Position numbers and translations under genes: made by a program
Notes under the pieces: generated by a model
The model's database searches: none
What the model was told of the DNA's origin: nothing
What the model saw: the letters and a program-made list of their open reading frames with translations, nothing else
From: UBA2206 sp049303905
Lineage (GTDB): Bacteria > Patescibacteriota > Minisyncoccia > Moranbacterales > UBA2206
Assembly (NCBI GenBank): GCA_049303905.1
Contig: JBAQNP010000039.1
Coordinates: forward strand, 1 to 64,000
Direction of reading: 5' to 3'
DNA: 64,000 nucleotides
Part shown: one piece after another, positions 41,944 to 51,454 of the stretch
How positions within the stretch are numbered: the first letter of the stretch is position 1
Layout of the letters: every line of letters begins with the position of its first letter

Positions 41944-43064
41944 AAAAAATACTTTTAGTAACAAGACCAATTGCCCCACCCTGGGACGAAGGTTCGAAAA
42001 ATTTTGCTTTTTATTTGGCAAAAAATATTCAAAACGAAAATTTGGAAATTAATTTAATGGGGAAGAACGATTTATCTGATTTGCCAGAAAATGTCCGCCT
42101 TCATAAAGTCTATACAACTTCTGAAATTTACCAATTTAATTTTTTGCAAAAACTTCGCGCCCTTCTTTTTCAATTCAAAACCAAGGGCCAGTTTGATATT
42201 AATCACTATTTTTTCACTCCGACAAAACTCAATTCATTTCTCATTAAATATTTTCTGAAATCTAAAAAAACCAAAACTGTCCAAACTATCGCCTCTCTTC
42301 GTGATGATCTTTGGTCATCGGATGATATCAAAAAACTTATGTTTGCCGATCTCATCATCACCTATTCTGATTATGCTAAAAATAAACTCGGGCTTTTGGG
42401 ATTTCAAAATGTCAAAAGAGTTTACCCGGGAATTGATTTGAAAAAATATCAACCGCAAGAAAAAAACCTTGAACTTATGCAAAAAAATAATATCTCAAAG
42501 GATGACTTTGTGATAAATTTTTCCGGCGAATATGTGCGCCTCGGGGCAATTGATTTGATTATTGATAGTTTTATTGAAATTTCTAAAAAAATTCCCGAGG
42601 CTAAATTAGCTTTAGCAGTCAGAATTAAAAACGAAAAAGACGCTCAGAAAAAAGAAGCGGTCATGGAAAAAATCAAGAAAAATAATCTTCTGGAGAAAGT
42701 TTCCTTTTTTGATGATGGGAAATATAATATACTGGAAGTCTACAATCTCTGCGACATCAGTCTTTTTCCAGTGCAAAATATGCACGGAAAATTTGACATT
42801 CCCCTAGCAGTCATTGAAGCAATGGCCTGTGAAAAACCAGTCATTTTTTCAGACCTAGAAATTTTAAAAGAATTGGGAAAGAATGATAATTCTGTTATAA
42901 TTGAAAAAGATAATCAAAAACAATTAACTAATGCGATTTTTGATTTATATCAAGACAAAGAAAAGCGCGAAAGATTAGGAAAGAATGCCAGGAAATATGT
43001 CCAAGAAAATTTCGATATTCAAAAAATCGCTGGAATTTATGAAGAAATTTATAAAACTTTATGA
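41940..43064 (+). CDS. Family 4 glycosyltransferase
   Basis: The protein begins KILLVTRPIAPPWDEGSKNF, has PGIDLKKY before the donor lobe and the acidic motif MACEKPVIFSDLE in place of the more usual EGFG...E, with AVIEAMACE carrying the second Glu. It overlaps the genes on both sides by four bases (ATGA), so it is translationally coupled to the small secreted protein and to the RtcB-like gene. Confidence 0.88.
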   Translation: MKKILLVTRPIAPPWDEGSKNFAFYLAKNIQNENLEINLMGKNDLSDLPENVRLHKVYTTSEIYQFNFLQKLRALLFQFKTKGQFDINHYFFTPTKLNSFLIKYFLKSKKTKTVQTIASLRDDLWSSDDIKKLMFADLIITYSDYAKNKLGLLGFQNVKRVYPGIDLKKYQPQEKNLELMQKNNISKDDFVINFSGEYVRLGAIDLIIDSFIEISKKIPEAKLALAVRIKNEKDAQKKEAVMEKIKKNNLLEKVSFFDDGKYNILEVYNLCDISLFPVQNMHGKFDIPLAVIEAMACEKPVIFSDLEILKELGKNDNSVIIEKDNQKQLTNAIFDLYQDKEKRERLGKNARKYVQENFDIQKIAGIYEEIYKTL

Positions 43065-44389
43065 AAAAATATACCCTAGAAAATATTTCGCCTAACAAAA
43101 AAAGTTTTCAAACGGAAAAAATGAAAGTGCCGGCTATTTTGTTTTCCGGTGAAAGAGATTTTTCGCAGAGCGATGTTTTGGAAAAAGTTGAAGCCATAGC
43201 AGAGAGAAAAAATGTTTTTGAAAATATTGCCGTTCTTAGTGAAGCGCACACTAAACCAAATATTGAAAACCCGACTGGTTCCGTGGTCGCTTCAGAAAAC
43301 ATAATTCCGGAGATGATTGATGCCGCCACTAATTGCGGAATGCGAATTATTTTGACCGATCTAAGTGAAAATGAATTAACCGCACACAACATAGAAAATC
43401 TTTTCTCAGAATTCAAGAAGAATATTCCCTCAAAAAAAATAATCGGTACAAAAATTTCCAAACAGATGGTAGCAGATATTTTTCAATTCGGTAGCAAAGC
43501 TCTGGAAAAAGTTTTCTTAATTAACACAAAAAATGAATTTGAAAATACTTTTTCTCAGGGTAATTTTTTTGCGGACAAAGAGATATCCTCAGAAGAAATA
43601 TCCGGCGCTGTTCCAAGGATTGTTTCTTGGATTGCCAAATTTCGATTGGGACTCCTTGGAGCAACCAATAGCCATTTTATTTATCTTATGAAAGTTTCTT
43701 CTATTGAAGATGAAAATTTAGCTAAATTACTTGGAGTTAAAAAAGATCAATATTTATTTTTTATGCACACCGGCTCAAGTATTGTCGGACGATACACTGC
43801 TTCGCTTTATACCAAAAGAAAAATCAAAAGCTTTTCCCAAAAAATAATTCTCTTTTTGATAAGATTATTCTCCACTTCAATTGAAAAAGATAACCGCCAG
43901 AAAATTACTACCGCCTTTCGTGCTACAGGAAACTATGGCTTTGCTAATCGAACGCTAATAACTTGCGAGATCCACACGGCTTTGGAAAAAATATTTGCTA
44001 GAACAGTTTCAACTGAACTTCTCTATGACGCTCCCCATGTCTATTTTGAAAAAGAATCACATTTTGGAAAAGAAGTCATTATTCATCGAAATGGCGCTAA
44101 TCGAGCCCTTGGGCCTTCAAAAATGGCTCTTCATGCGGTTTTTTCTCAAACTGGCGAACCAGTGCTGATTGCCCCCTTTGCCAAGAAAATTGCCTACATT
44201 GGAGTTGGGACCGATCAAAATGAAGAAACGTTTTTTTCCGCTAATCATGAAATTGGAAAAATAAAAGAATTGCAAATTCCAGAAGAAAAATCCCTCGAAT
44301 ACGCTGAAAAAATAGTTAGTGAAATGGAAAGAAATAAAATAATAAAATTAGTGGCAAAATTAGAAACGGTAGAAATTTTAACATACTAA
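43061..44389 (+). CDS. Divergent RtcB-family protein inside a glycan operon
   Basis: RtcB joins RNA ends with a 2',3'-cyclic phosphate or 3'-phosphate via a guanylylated histidine. The whole RtcB fold can be followed. EAHTKPNIENPTGSVVAS matches the MPDVHxGYGxPIGGVxA region, ATNCGMR the DINCGVR region, and GATNSHFI the GSGNHF region. MHTGSS matches HTGSRG, NYGFANR the NFAWANR helix, and HRNGANRA HRKGATRA; TGEPVLI, and IIKLVAKLETV at the end, also match. Ligand-like residues C92, H205, H236 and H326 and the nucleophile position H396 (SANHEIGK for TCHGAGR) are kept. The metal-binding Asp of DINCG is replaced by Ala or Thr, and the HGAGR glycine and arginine are changed. It is four-base coupled to the GT4 upstream. 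Confidence 0.82.
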   Translation: MKKYTLENISPNKKSFQTEKMKVPAILFSGERDFSQSDVLEKVEAIAERKNVFENIAVLSEAHTKPNIENPTGSVVASENIIPEMIDAATNCGMRIILTDLSENELTAHNIENLFSEFKKNIPSKKIIGTKISKQMVADIFQFGSKALEKVFLINTKNEFENTFSQGNFFADKEISSEEISGAVPRIVSWIAKFRLGLLGATNSHFIYLMKVSSIEDENLAKLLGVKKDQYLFFMHTGSSIVGRYTASLYTKRKIKSFSQKIILFLIRLFSTSIEKDNRQKITTAFRATGNYGFANRTLITCEIHTALEKIFARTVSTELLYDAPHVYFEKESHFGKEVIIHRNGANRALGPSKMALHAVFSQTGEPVLIAPFAKKIAYIGVGTDQNEETFFSANHEIGKIKELQIPEEKSLEYAEKIVSEMERNKIIKLVAKLETVEILTY

Positions 44390-44392
44390 AAA

Positions 44393-44545
44393 TAGGACTT
44401 ACACATTTGATTGTGGAAAAGATATTAACGCAGTCGCCAGAAAAATATTTTCATGTAAACAATCTCTAATTACTGGCAAATTATTAAATTTTATAATTAC
44501 TTTCGCGACGAGCATATCTTGACGCAAGCAAATGTGTGAGTCCTA
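44393..44545. mobile_element. MITE-like element with 17-bp terminal inverted repeats
   Basis: TAGGACTTACACATTTG at 44393-44409 and its complement at 44529-44545 match at 16 of 17 positions. The 153-bp element has no ORF and begins and ends with TA, consistent with a TA target or with TA being part of the arms. It sits exactly between the RtcB-like gene and the kinase gene and has no similarity to the other palindrome families in the window. Confidence 0.75.
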
Positions 44546-44552
44546 AAATAAC

Positions 44553-45185
44553 ATGAAATTAATCACGATCTCCGGCCTGGATGGCTCTGGAAAATCCACC
44601 CAAATAAATCTGCTAAAAAATTATCTCGAATCGCAAAATAAGCGGGTCTTTTATTTTCATGCCATAGAATTTGGCATTGCCAAAAAAATTGTCAATTTTC
44701 GAAATAAGTATTGCCTGATTTGCCGCTTAACTGGAAAATGCAAAGTTTACAAAGAGAAAAGCGTCACTCATGCCAATTGGTTTCAAATATTTCTAAGAAA
44801 GATATTTTTAAAAATTGACATTTATCGTTTTGAAAAATTATATAAGAAATTAGAAAAAGAAGGTTTTGATTACATATTGAGCGATAGGTTTTTTCATGAT
44901 TCAATTATAAATATTTGGTATTTAGAAAATTCTAAAATTGAAAATTATGAATTAATTGAAAATTTAAAATTGAAAATTGAAAATTCTAGATTATTTTATC
45001 TCCAAACTGATCCAGCGACTATAATGTCTCGCGAGCGAAAACCCGATCAAGGAATTGCATATCTTAAGAAGAAAAAAGAATTATACGAAACAAAAATCTC
45101 TGCTTGGAATATAAAAACCATTAATGGCAACAGAAACAAGGAAGAAATTTTTGAAGAGATAAAAAAAATGATAGACCACTTATGA
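44553..45185 (+). CDS. Thymidylate-kinase-like P-loop kinase
   Basis: The Walker A motif GLDGSGKST (8-16), the SDRFFHDS segment (110-117, compare DR in dTMP kinases) and a C-terminal LID-like SRERKPDQG support the thymidylate kinase fold. A CLIC-x5-C cluster (C54, C57, C63) in the middle is not typical of bacterial Tmk. Its place next to a flippase and glycosyltransferases, with a four-base overlap onto the flippase, suggests a role in glycan or lipid-carrier metabolism rather than DNA precursor synthesis. This is an inference. Confidence 0.75.
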   Translation: MKLITISGLDGSGKSTQINLLKNYLESQNKRVFYFHAIEFGIAKKIVNFRNKYCLICRLTGKCKVYKEKSVTHANWFQIFLRKIFLKIDIYRFEKLYKKLEKEGFDYILSDRFFHDSIINIWYLENSKIENYELIENLKLKIENSRLFYLQTDPATIMSRERKPDQGIAYLKKKKELYETKISAWNIKTINGNRNKEEIFEEIKKMIDHL

Positions 45186-46672
45186 CTAATGATAAATTTG
45201 CCAAAATTGGCGAGAAAAAACAATCTGTAGTCTCTTCAATTCTCTGGTTGGCTATCGCGGAGATATTTTTCAATTTTTCCGGCTATATAATCCACGCCTT
45301 CCTCGGTAGAATGCTGGGGCCGGCGGATTATGGACGCTATGGCCTAGTTGTCACGCTCACCACCATGATTATAATGCTCATTGGAAATGGCATCCCAACA
45401 GCTATGAGTAAATATATTAGTGGTTTTTTTGAAAGCCAACCAGGGCTCGTGCTAAGTGTCAAAAAAAAGGCAGCTATTTTGCAATTTATCCTGATTGGAT
45501 CTATCACTATAATATTTTTCCTCTTGGCTCCTGTGCTATCTTTTGTTTTGCGTGATCCGACACTTACTCCGCTTTTTCGCATTTCTTCCTTGATTATCCC
45601 CTCTTTTGCCGCCGCTTCTTTCTATCTCTACTATTATATCGGCATTCATCGCTTCAGCTTACAATCCACACTAAAAATAGTCCGCTCTTTTGCTAGAATA
45701 ATTTTTGTTGTTGGACTAGCTTATTTTTTCGGCCTGAAAGGCTCAATTTCTGGATATATTCTGGCGCCAGCAACAGTTTTTTTGACTGCCTATCTGATTG
45801 ATAAATTTTTCATCAACCGACACTTTCCCAAAGACAATACTGATTTTTTCGATTGGAAAAAACTAGTCAATTATGCTTGGCCAGTCACGCTATTTATGAT
45901 TTTTTATGAACTTCTAATTTCCTTGGATCTATATTTAGTCAAAGGAATACTTGCCAATGATCATTTAACCGGAATTTATAACGCCTCACTCACTGTCGGT
46001 CGAATCCCCTATTATTTGTTCTATGCCCTCACACTCGTCATGCTTCCGTCAATTTCCCGAACAACTTCTCAAAATAAACACGAGGAAACAAAAAAAATAA
46101 TGACCGAGACTTTCCGGTTGATGTTTATGATTTTAATTCCAATCATAATTCTTATGGTTGTTTATGCTGAACCTCTCATTAAGTTATTTTTCGGCTCACA
46201 TTATGCTGATTCAGTTATCCCAATGCAAATTTTGGCGCCAGGAGTTGGATTTCTCACAATTTTCTATATCCTAAGTTTTGCTTTAAATGGAGCTGGGAAA
46301 GTCAAAATTCCAATGTATATTGCGCTTTTTGGAATGATATTGAACGGCGGACTAAATTATGTTATGATTTTGAAGCTTGGAATTTCTGGCTCAGCCACCG
46401 CCACCTCTATTGTTTCAGTTATAATTACCGCGATAATTTTGCTCTACGCACTGAAATATTTCGGCCGATTCATTCAGATAAAAAGCGTAACGAAGATACT
46501 TCTTGCCGGAATTGCCATGTTTTTTGCCTCGAATTTTTTCCTTCCGCAAGAATGGATTTTCATCCTTTGGGGCGCTATCCTTTGTGCCATCTATCTTCTT
46601 GTTCTGATTATCCTCAAGGAATTTACTATAAATGATTTTAATTTTTTCAAAAAAATACTACTCAAAAAATAA
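45182..46672 (+). CDS. Polysaccharide flippase (Wzx/MurJ-like)
   Basis: This 496-aa protein has about 14 membrane helices in the MVF/Wzx layout. The starting amphipathic helix leads to HAFLGRMLGPADYGRYGLVVT, the usual first-loop signature of oligosaccharide flippases. ADSVIPMQILAPG in the second half is also typical. It would move lipid-linked glycan units across the membrane for the GT-C and ligase proteins in this locus. Confidence 0.92.
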   Translation: MTNDKFAKIGEKKQSVVSSILWLAIAEIFFNFSGYIIHAFLGRMLGPADYGRYGLVVTLTTMIIMLIGNGIPTAMSKYISGFFESQPGLVLSVKKKAAILQFILIGSITIIFFLLAPVLSFVLRDPTLTPLFRISSLIIPSFAAASFYLYYYIGIHRFSLQSTLKIVRSFARIIFVVGLAYFFGLKGSISGYILAPATVFLTAYLIDKFFINRHFPKDNTDFFDWKKLVNYAWPVTLFMIFYELLISLDLYLVKGILANDHLTGIYNASLTVGRIPYYLFYALTLVMLPSISRTTSQNKHEETKKIMTETFRLMFMILIPIIILMVVYAEPLIKLFFGSHYADSVIPMQILAPGVGFLTIFYILSFALNGAGKVKIPMYIALFGMILNGGLNYVMILKLGISGSATATSIVSVIITAIILLYALKYFGRFIQIKSVTKILLAGIAMFFASNFFLPQEWIFILWGAILCAIYLLVLIILKEFTINDFNFFKKILLKK

Positions 46673-46677
46673 ATTAT

Positions 46678-47715
46678 ATGAGTGAACTGGAGGAAATAAA
46701 AATAAAATCCAAGAAAAATCACCTGTGGCCTGTTTTTTTGATTATGGCGGTGCTTTTTTTGATTTTTTTCTCACAATATCCAATCAATTTGAAAACATTT
46801 TTCAGCGCCGGATCAACAGAAAATCAAACTGAAATTAAACAAGAACAACCCAAGATAACTTTGGAAGAAATTTCGGAAATAACTAATACTACTCCAACAG
46901 AGGAAGCTCAAGGCGCGGGAAATAGTGAAGAAAATATTGTTTCAGAAGAAGTTATAAAAGAAGATTCTCCAAAGGAAGATGAAGAAAAAGAAGAAATTCC
47001 TAGGGCAGATTTAGTAATCGGACTTATCGCCGATGCGCATACTGGACAAAATAATGGCTTCTCTCATCTAAGCTATGTTCTTTTATCACTCAAAAAATAT
47101 TCGGCGCCGGATATTGTTGTCGATCTAGGAGATCTCATTGAAAGTCGAAATGACGGATTTATTTCCAAGAAGAAAGCTATAGCTGATTACAAAAAAGCCA
47201 ATTCTATGATTACTGCTTCTTTTCCAGTTTATCATGTCCTTGGCAACCATGAACTTCTTAGCCTAAGTAAAGACGACGTCAATGATTTAAGGGGACGAAA
47301 AAATTATTACGCAGTCACTGTCAAGAATGGATATCGACTGATTGTTCTAGACGCAAATTATACTGACACAGAAGAACATATTGACGCTAAGCACGCCGAT
47401 GACTTCATCTATACCGGCACTCTTTCAAACAGACAGCTCAGTTTATTAGAAAGTGAATTGAAAAAAAATGAAAAAAATTTGATTTTCATTCATCACCCTC
47501 TTTGGAATTTGACTAACAAAAATGAAGTTTCCAGAATTCTCAAAAAATATAAAGACAAAATAGTTATGACTGCCAACGGACACAAACATCCCTTGGAAAT
47601 ACAAGTAATTGATTTTGGTGGAGTAAAAAACTACAATATCCCTTCAGCCTTCCATCAAAAGGCCTACGCCGTAGCCAGAATAAACGGTCTTGAGGTTCAG
47701 GTGAGTAATAAATAG
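46678..47715 (+). CDS. Membrane-anchored calcineurin-like metallophosphoesterase
   Basis: A cytoplasmic start and one membrane helix (about 15-34) are followed by an acidic Glu/Thr-rich linker (about 40-110) and a metallophosphoesterase domain on the outer face. The motifs are complete: D119 and H121 (IADAHTG), GDLIES at 151-156, GNHE (189-192), IHHPLW and NGHKH. It closes the plus-strand operon after the flippase and faces the convergent GT-C fusion gene. The substrate is unknown. Extracytoplasmic location next to lipid-linked sugar enzymes suggests a lipid phosphate, phosphodiester or nucleotide sugar. Confidence 0.9.
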   Translation: MSELEEIKIKSKKNHLWPVFLIMAVLFLIFFSQYPINLKTFFSAGSTENQTEIKQEQPKITLEEISEITNTTPTEEAQGAGNSEENIVSEEVIKEDSPKEDEEKEEIPRADLVIGLIADAHTGQNNGFSHLSYVLLSLKKYSAPDIVVDLGDLIESRNDGFISKKKAIADYKKANSMITASFPVYHVLGNHELLSLSKDDVNDLRGRKNYYAVTVKNGYRLIVLDANYTDTEEHIDAKHADDFIYTGTLSNRQLSLLESELKKNEKNLIFIHHPLWNLTNKNEVSRILKKYKDKIVMTANGHKHPLEIQVIDFGGVKNYNIPSAFHQKAYAVARINGLEVQVSNK

Positions 47716-47718
47716 TTT

Positions 47719-49893
47719 TTATTCAAGTGTCAGTATATCATAAGTTTTTTCATCCATATCTAACTGCAAAAGAACTCTATAGTCTACATTATCTATTTTT
47801 GTCCTAAAATCACCAGTATGCCAATGCCCAGAATAAACATAAGCCACTCCATTGTTATTAAATAATTCAACAAGCTCCTTATTCCTTTCACGTATTTCCT
47901 TTTTTCCATTGTCGTTTTTAAAAACTGGACAATGCAAAAATACAATCTTTTTCTTGCTTGTTTCTAAAGATTTTTTAAGCCAATTCATTTGTTCTTCATC
48001 AACTTCCACGCATTCGTAATCATAACCATCACTGTCTCCAATTTTTAGATTATACAGAGCAATCATTCTCCAATTTCCATAATCTGTATAAAAATATTTT
48101 TGATCTTCCAAGTATATATTTCCGTCATGATTTCCATTGACCCAAATAAAATCTTTTCCTGATTGCTTTTCATATTCTTTTAATAAGTTAGACATTTCAT
48201 AGCTTGGTCGTTGTTGATTGTCCCCTGTCATTATTATAAATTTAGAGTTGATTGATTTCCCAACTAAATAATCGAGTTTTTCTTTCCATTTTCTCGGGTC
48301 ATATTCCTCTCCCTCTGCAAGTTCTTTTCCAGCATGTAAATCAGTCGCAATGGTTATTTGAAATTTTCTATCTCCCCATCGATAAACACTCCCATTCCCT
48401 ATTCCCTCAATTTCTATTTTTTCTAAATTACTCTCTATGTATTTCAAGGCACCTTTTTTTATATTCTTCTTGTCGTCTTCAGAAAAAACAATCCATCCGC
48501 CTGGATTAGTTGAAATAATTTCCTGAAGTTTTTCCAATGACAAGGGGGTTCTTTTTGTATCGGTCGCAATAGGATACACTTTTATATTCTGCCCTCTCCA
48601 GTAATAGTTCCGCCCTCTTCGGGTTATAAGGGCATCATCCTTGTTTCTATTCTGAACAACATAACCATATATTTTTTTATAATCCATTTCATCTTTTAGA
48701 TAATTCCTATATAAACCATCGACACTAAAAAAATAAAAATAATTAGGAATCAAAAGAAGTAAAAGAATAAATGGCACAATAAAAGATTTCTTATCTCCCT
48801 TAAATCTATTTTTAATAAAACTTGAAAAATAATAAACTCCTGAGGAAAGTAAGATTATTTCAAAAGGTTTTATCAGATACAGATAGCGAACATTGGGTCT
48901 ATGAGTCCAAAGAAAAACTGCCGCCAAAAGAATAACAAAGTATGAAAGTCCGACCCAAGTCATTTTTTTTCTTAAATTTTCCTCCCTTAATGAAAAATAT
49001 AATCCAAAAATAATAAACAACAAAGATATCCAGTAAGAATTATAATCTATGGCTATTTTCTCAAAATATGAGAAATTATCCATAAAAAATTCAATGTGTC
49101 CCAAACCTTTTATTATTATTTTATTTTCAAAAAATAAATAAGAGACAATGACCGAAACAGCACCGCTTGCTAGTATTATAAAATATTTATTTAAAAAATA
49201 TTCCTTATCCTTAATAGAAAAATATAATTGAACAACCAAATAAGAAATAACTACTGGCGCAATATTAAGTGCGATTGCATGAATCTTTAGACTCACTAAG
49301 CCCAAAGTAATCACCGGAATAAACCATAAAATATTTAAGCCAGTTTGAGTATTTATTTTTTTTAAAATACTATTATTTCCCTTGTATTTCTCTTCTAAAA
49401 ATCTAAATAAGGAGAATGAGAAAAGAAGAAAAATTGGAATAAACATAGCATACATTCGAAAAGTTCGATCAGCCTGAATTGAACAAATGTTAACTGCCAA
49501 GAAAAAAGCACTTAGAACTCCAATTATTTTTTTTCCGGAAAAATATGAACCGACAAAATAAATTGAAATAATTGAAATCATCCCCCAGAAAATACTAATC
49601 AGACGCACTGACATTTCATTTAGTGGAAATACTTTCAATAATTGAGCAGTTTGCCAACGATAAACTATTGTGCGGTTATCTCGAGTTTTTTTTATATCCT
49701 CTACACTTGGAGCTTCAATATTGAAATCCCAAGCATGCCAATTTCCGGTTTTATGATATCCATAAGTTGCGTTAATATCTAAAAATTCATCAATCGCCAG
49801 AGTTGTCTCTCCTATTTTATGAAAACGTAAAAAAAATCCTAACGCCAATATAAGAACTATTGCAAAAATTATAATTTTTTTTTCTTTTTTCAT
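47719..49893 (-). CDS. Fusion of GT-C glycosyltransferase and calcineurin-like metallophosphoesterase
   Basis: Residues 1-500 form a GT39/ArnT-like membrane transferase: an Asp-Glu pair in LAIDEFLDIN (35-36) in the first extracytoplasmic loop, a YGYHKTGNWHAWDF stretch shared with the next two genes, and about 11 membrane helices. Residues about 513-724 are a full metallophosphoesterase: ATDLHAG, TGDNQQ, NGNHDG, LHCP and SGHWHTG. The same two activities appear as separate genes around it (46678, 49912, 51455, 56997, 58014), so the fusion argues that they work together on the outer face of the membrane. I know of no characterised protein with this pairing. Confidence 0.9.
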   Translation of the reverse strand: MKKEKKIIIFAIVLILALGFFLRFHKIGETTLAIDEFLDINATYGYHKTGNWHAWDFNIEAPSVEDIKKTRDNRTIVYRWQTAQLLKVFPLNEMSVRLISIFWGMISIISIYFVGSYFSGKKIIGVLSAFFLAVNICSIQADRTFRMYAMFIPIFLLFSFSLFRFLEEKYKGNNSILKKINTQTGLNILWFIPVITLGLVSLKIHAIALNIAPVVISYLVVQLYFSIKDKEYFLNKYFIILASGAVSVIVSYLFFENKIIIKGLGHIEFFMDNFSYFEKIAIDYNSYWISLLFIIFGLYFSLREENLRKKMTWVGLSYFVILLAAVFLWTHRPNVRYLYLIKPFEIILLSSGVYYFSSFIKNRFKGDKKSFIVPFILLLLLIPNYFYFFSVDGLYRNYLKDEMDYKKIYGYVVQNRNKDDALITRRGRNYYWRGQNIKVYPIATDTKRTPLSLEKLQEIISTNPGGWIVFSEDDKKNIKKGALKYIESNLEKIEIEGIGNGSVYRWGDRKFQITIATDLHAGKELAEGEEYDPRKWKEKLDYLVGKSINSKFIIMTGDNQQRPSYEMSNLLKEYEKQSGKDFIWVNGNHDGNIYLEDQKYFYTDYGNWRMIALYNLKIGDSDGYDYECVEVDEEQMNWLKKSLETSKKKIVFLHCPVFKNDNGKKEIRERNKELVELFNNNGVAYVYSGHWHTGDFRTKIDNVDYRVLLQLDMDEKTYDILTLE

Positions 49894-49911
49894 TTTATTA
49901 TTATGCTTTAA

Positions 49912-51435
49912 TTATTTTCCCCAATGATAAATTGAAATGGAAGTAGGAATTTTTTTACTTTCAATCTTTTCAAGATTTTCTTTCAGATAATCCCGACCAT
50001 CCTTACAAACAAAAACCTCGTCAATTTTCGGCAGAATAAATAGACCGCTTGGATTTTCAGCAATTGTTTTTTTCACAAATTCCAAACAATCTTTCTTCTC
50101 AAACGGCAATGTTTGCAGATCCAAAACTTTCACATCATCTCCGCGCCAATAATAACTGCGATAGGCTCGAGTGACAAGCACGTCTCCATCTTTTTTGCTT
50201 TCCAAAATATGCGGAAAAATATTTTTAAAATCAGGATAATATGAATTTTTAGTATGAACATAGACATTGTTTTCTTTTTTGAAATAGGAAAAATCAAAAA
50301 GAGCCAAAAAAGCCATCAGAAAAACAATCGTCGCGATCATTCCTTTTTTCCCAAAACAACTTCGAATATAAATAGCCATTGCGTATACTCCGCCAGCAAT
50401 CAGAATTGCTCCAAAAGATTGAATAAAATAAATATAGCGCTCAGAAGGAGTTCTAACCCAAGTAAAAATCGCAAACGTCAGCGGAACGAAAGCGGAAACA
50501 AAAAGAAAAACAGCTTCTTTTTTTCTCTCTAATTTTTTGAATAAATACCATGCTCCAATAAGCGCGAGAATAAAGGCGACAATTGGCAAGTGAAAATCAT
50601 TAAAATAATCAAAAAAATAGCGGGGATTAAATTCGAACAAAGCTACTTGTTTCTTGAAAGATTTGTAGAATTTAGCCAGACTTGGCAATTGACTCACCGC
50701 GAGATACGTGGCAAGAATAAGCGCCAGAGTAATTGAGTATTTATTTATCTTATTTTTTTTCTCCCAAATAACCCAACCCGAAAAAGAAAAGGCTACTATG
50801 GTAAAAATAATATTAGCTGTGAGCATATGGACATTATAGCTAATAAATCCTGCCATAAGTGTCGGCAAAAAATAGAAAAAATTGACATTAAATTTTTCAG
50901 AAATAAATTTGAACAATTTATTTTTCCCGACATATTTCGCTTCATAAAATTGATAGACTAACCAAGAAAAAATCAAATAGACCGGAAAGAGCATTGAATA
51001 CATTCGCAGACGCCGGCTATAAATTATTCCAGATTCTCCAATCGAAACCAGAAGTGCCGAAAGAAGTGCAATCCAATAATTACCGGTAAAATATAGAGCG
51101 ATAAAATAAACCGCCAAAATACTCAGTAGCCCCCAAAAAACACTCACGACGCGACTTGAGCTTTCGGTCGGTTCAAAAAATTGGTAAATCTTTGCCAATT
51201 GCCAACGATAAATTTCTGCCCGTTCAGTGCTGGTTTCATCTTGAAGTTTTCCGCTAAAAGGTTTTTCACTTCCAAAGTCCCATGCCACCCAATTGCCGGT
51301 TTTGAAATATCCATACGACGCATTAAGTTCAAAAAATTCATCCCGATCAAAAGAAGTATTTCCTAGATTATAAATCCGCAGTCCCGCGCCTAAAAAGATA
51401 ATTAAAAATAACAATGCCAGTGATTTTTTTTTCAT
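49912..51435 (-). CDS. GT39/ArnT-like GT-C membrane glycosyltransferase
   Basis: About 11 membrane helices and the catalytic Asp-Glu pair D32-E33 in TSFDRDEFFELNASYGY, with the downstream NWVAWDF motif, mark a GT-C enzyme using a polyprenyl-phosphate sugar. The soluble C-terminal domain (about 390-507) is short. It is a paralogue of the next gene upstream and of the transferase half of the fusion protein. Tandem duplication is evident from the shared motifs and order. Confidence 0.88.
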   Translation of the reverse strand: MKKKSLALLFLIIFLGAGLRIYNLGNTSFDRDEFFELNASYGYFKTGNWVAWDFGSEKPFSGKLQDETSTERAEIYRWQLAKIYQFFEPTESSSRVVSVFWGLLSILAVYFIALYFTGNYWIALLSALLVSIGESGIIYSRRLRMYSMLFPVYLIFSWLVYQFYEAKYVGKNKLFKFISEKFNVNFFYFLPTLMAGFISYNVHMLTANIIFTIVAFSFSGWVIWEKKNKINKYSITLALILATYLAVSQLPSLAKFYKSFKKQVALFEFNPRYFFDYFNDFHLPIVAFILALIGAWYLFKKLERKKEAVFLFVSAFVPLTFAIFTWVRTPSERYIYFIQSFGAILIAGGVYAMAIYIRSCFGKKGMIATIVFLMAFLALFDFSYFKKENNVYVHTKNSYYPDFKNIFPHILESKKDGDVLVTRAYRSYYWRGDDVKVLDLQTLPFEKKDCLEFVKKTIAENPSGLFILPKIDEVFVCKDGRDYLKENLEKIESKKIPTSISIYHWGK

Positions 51436-51454
51436 ATTTTTTTACCTTTAATTA

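Noticed and set aside
43061..44389. First impression of a CofE-like (F420-0:glutamate ligase) domain protein, common in patescibacterial glycan loci
   Set aside because: The motif order NCGMR, NSHF, HTGS, NYGFANR, HRNGA and TGEPVLI follows RtcB from start to end; no CofE motif was found.
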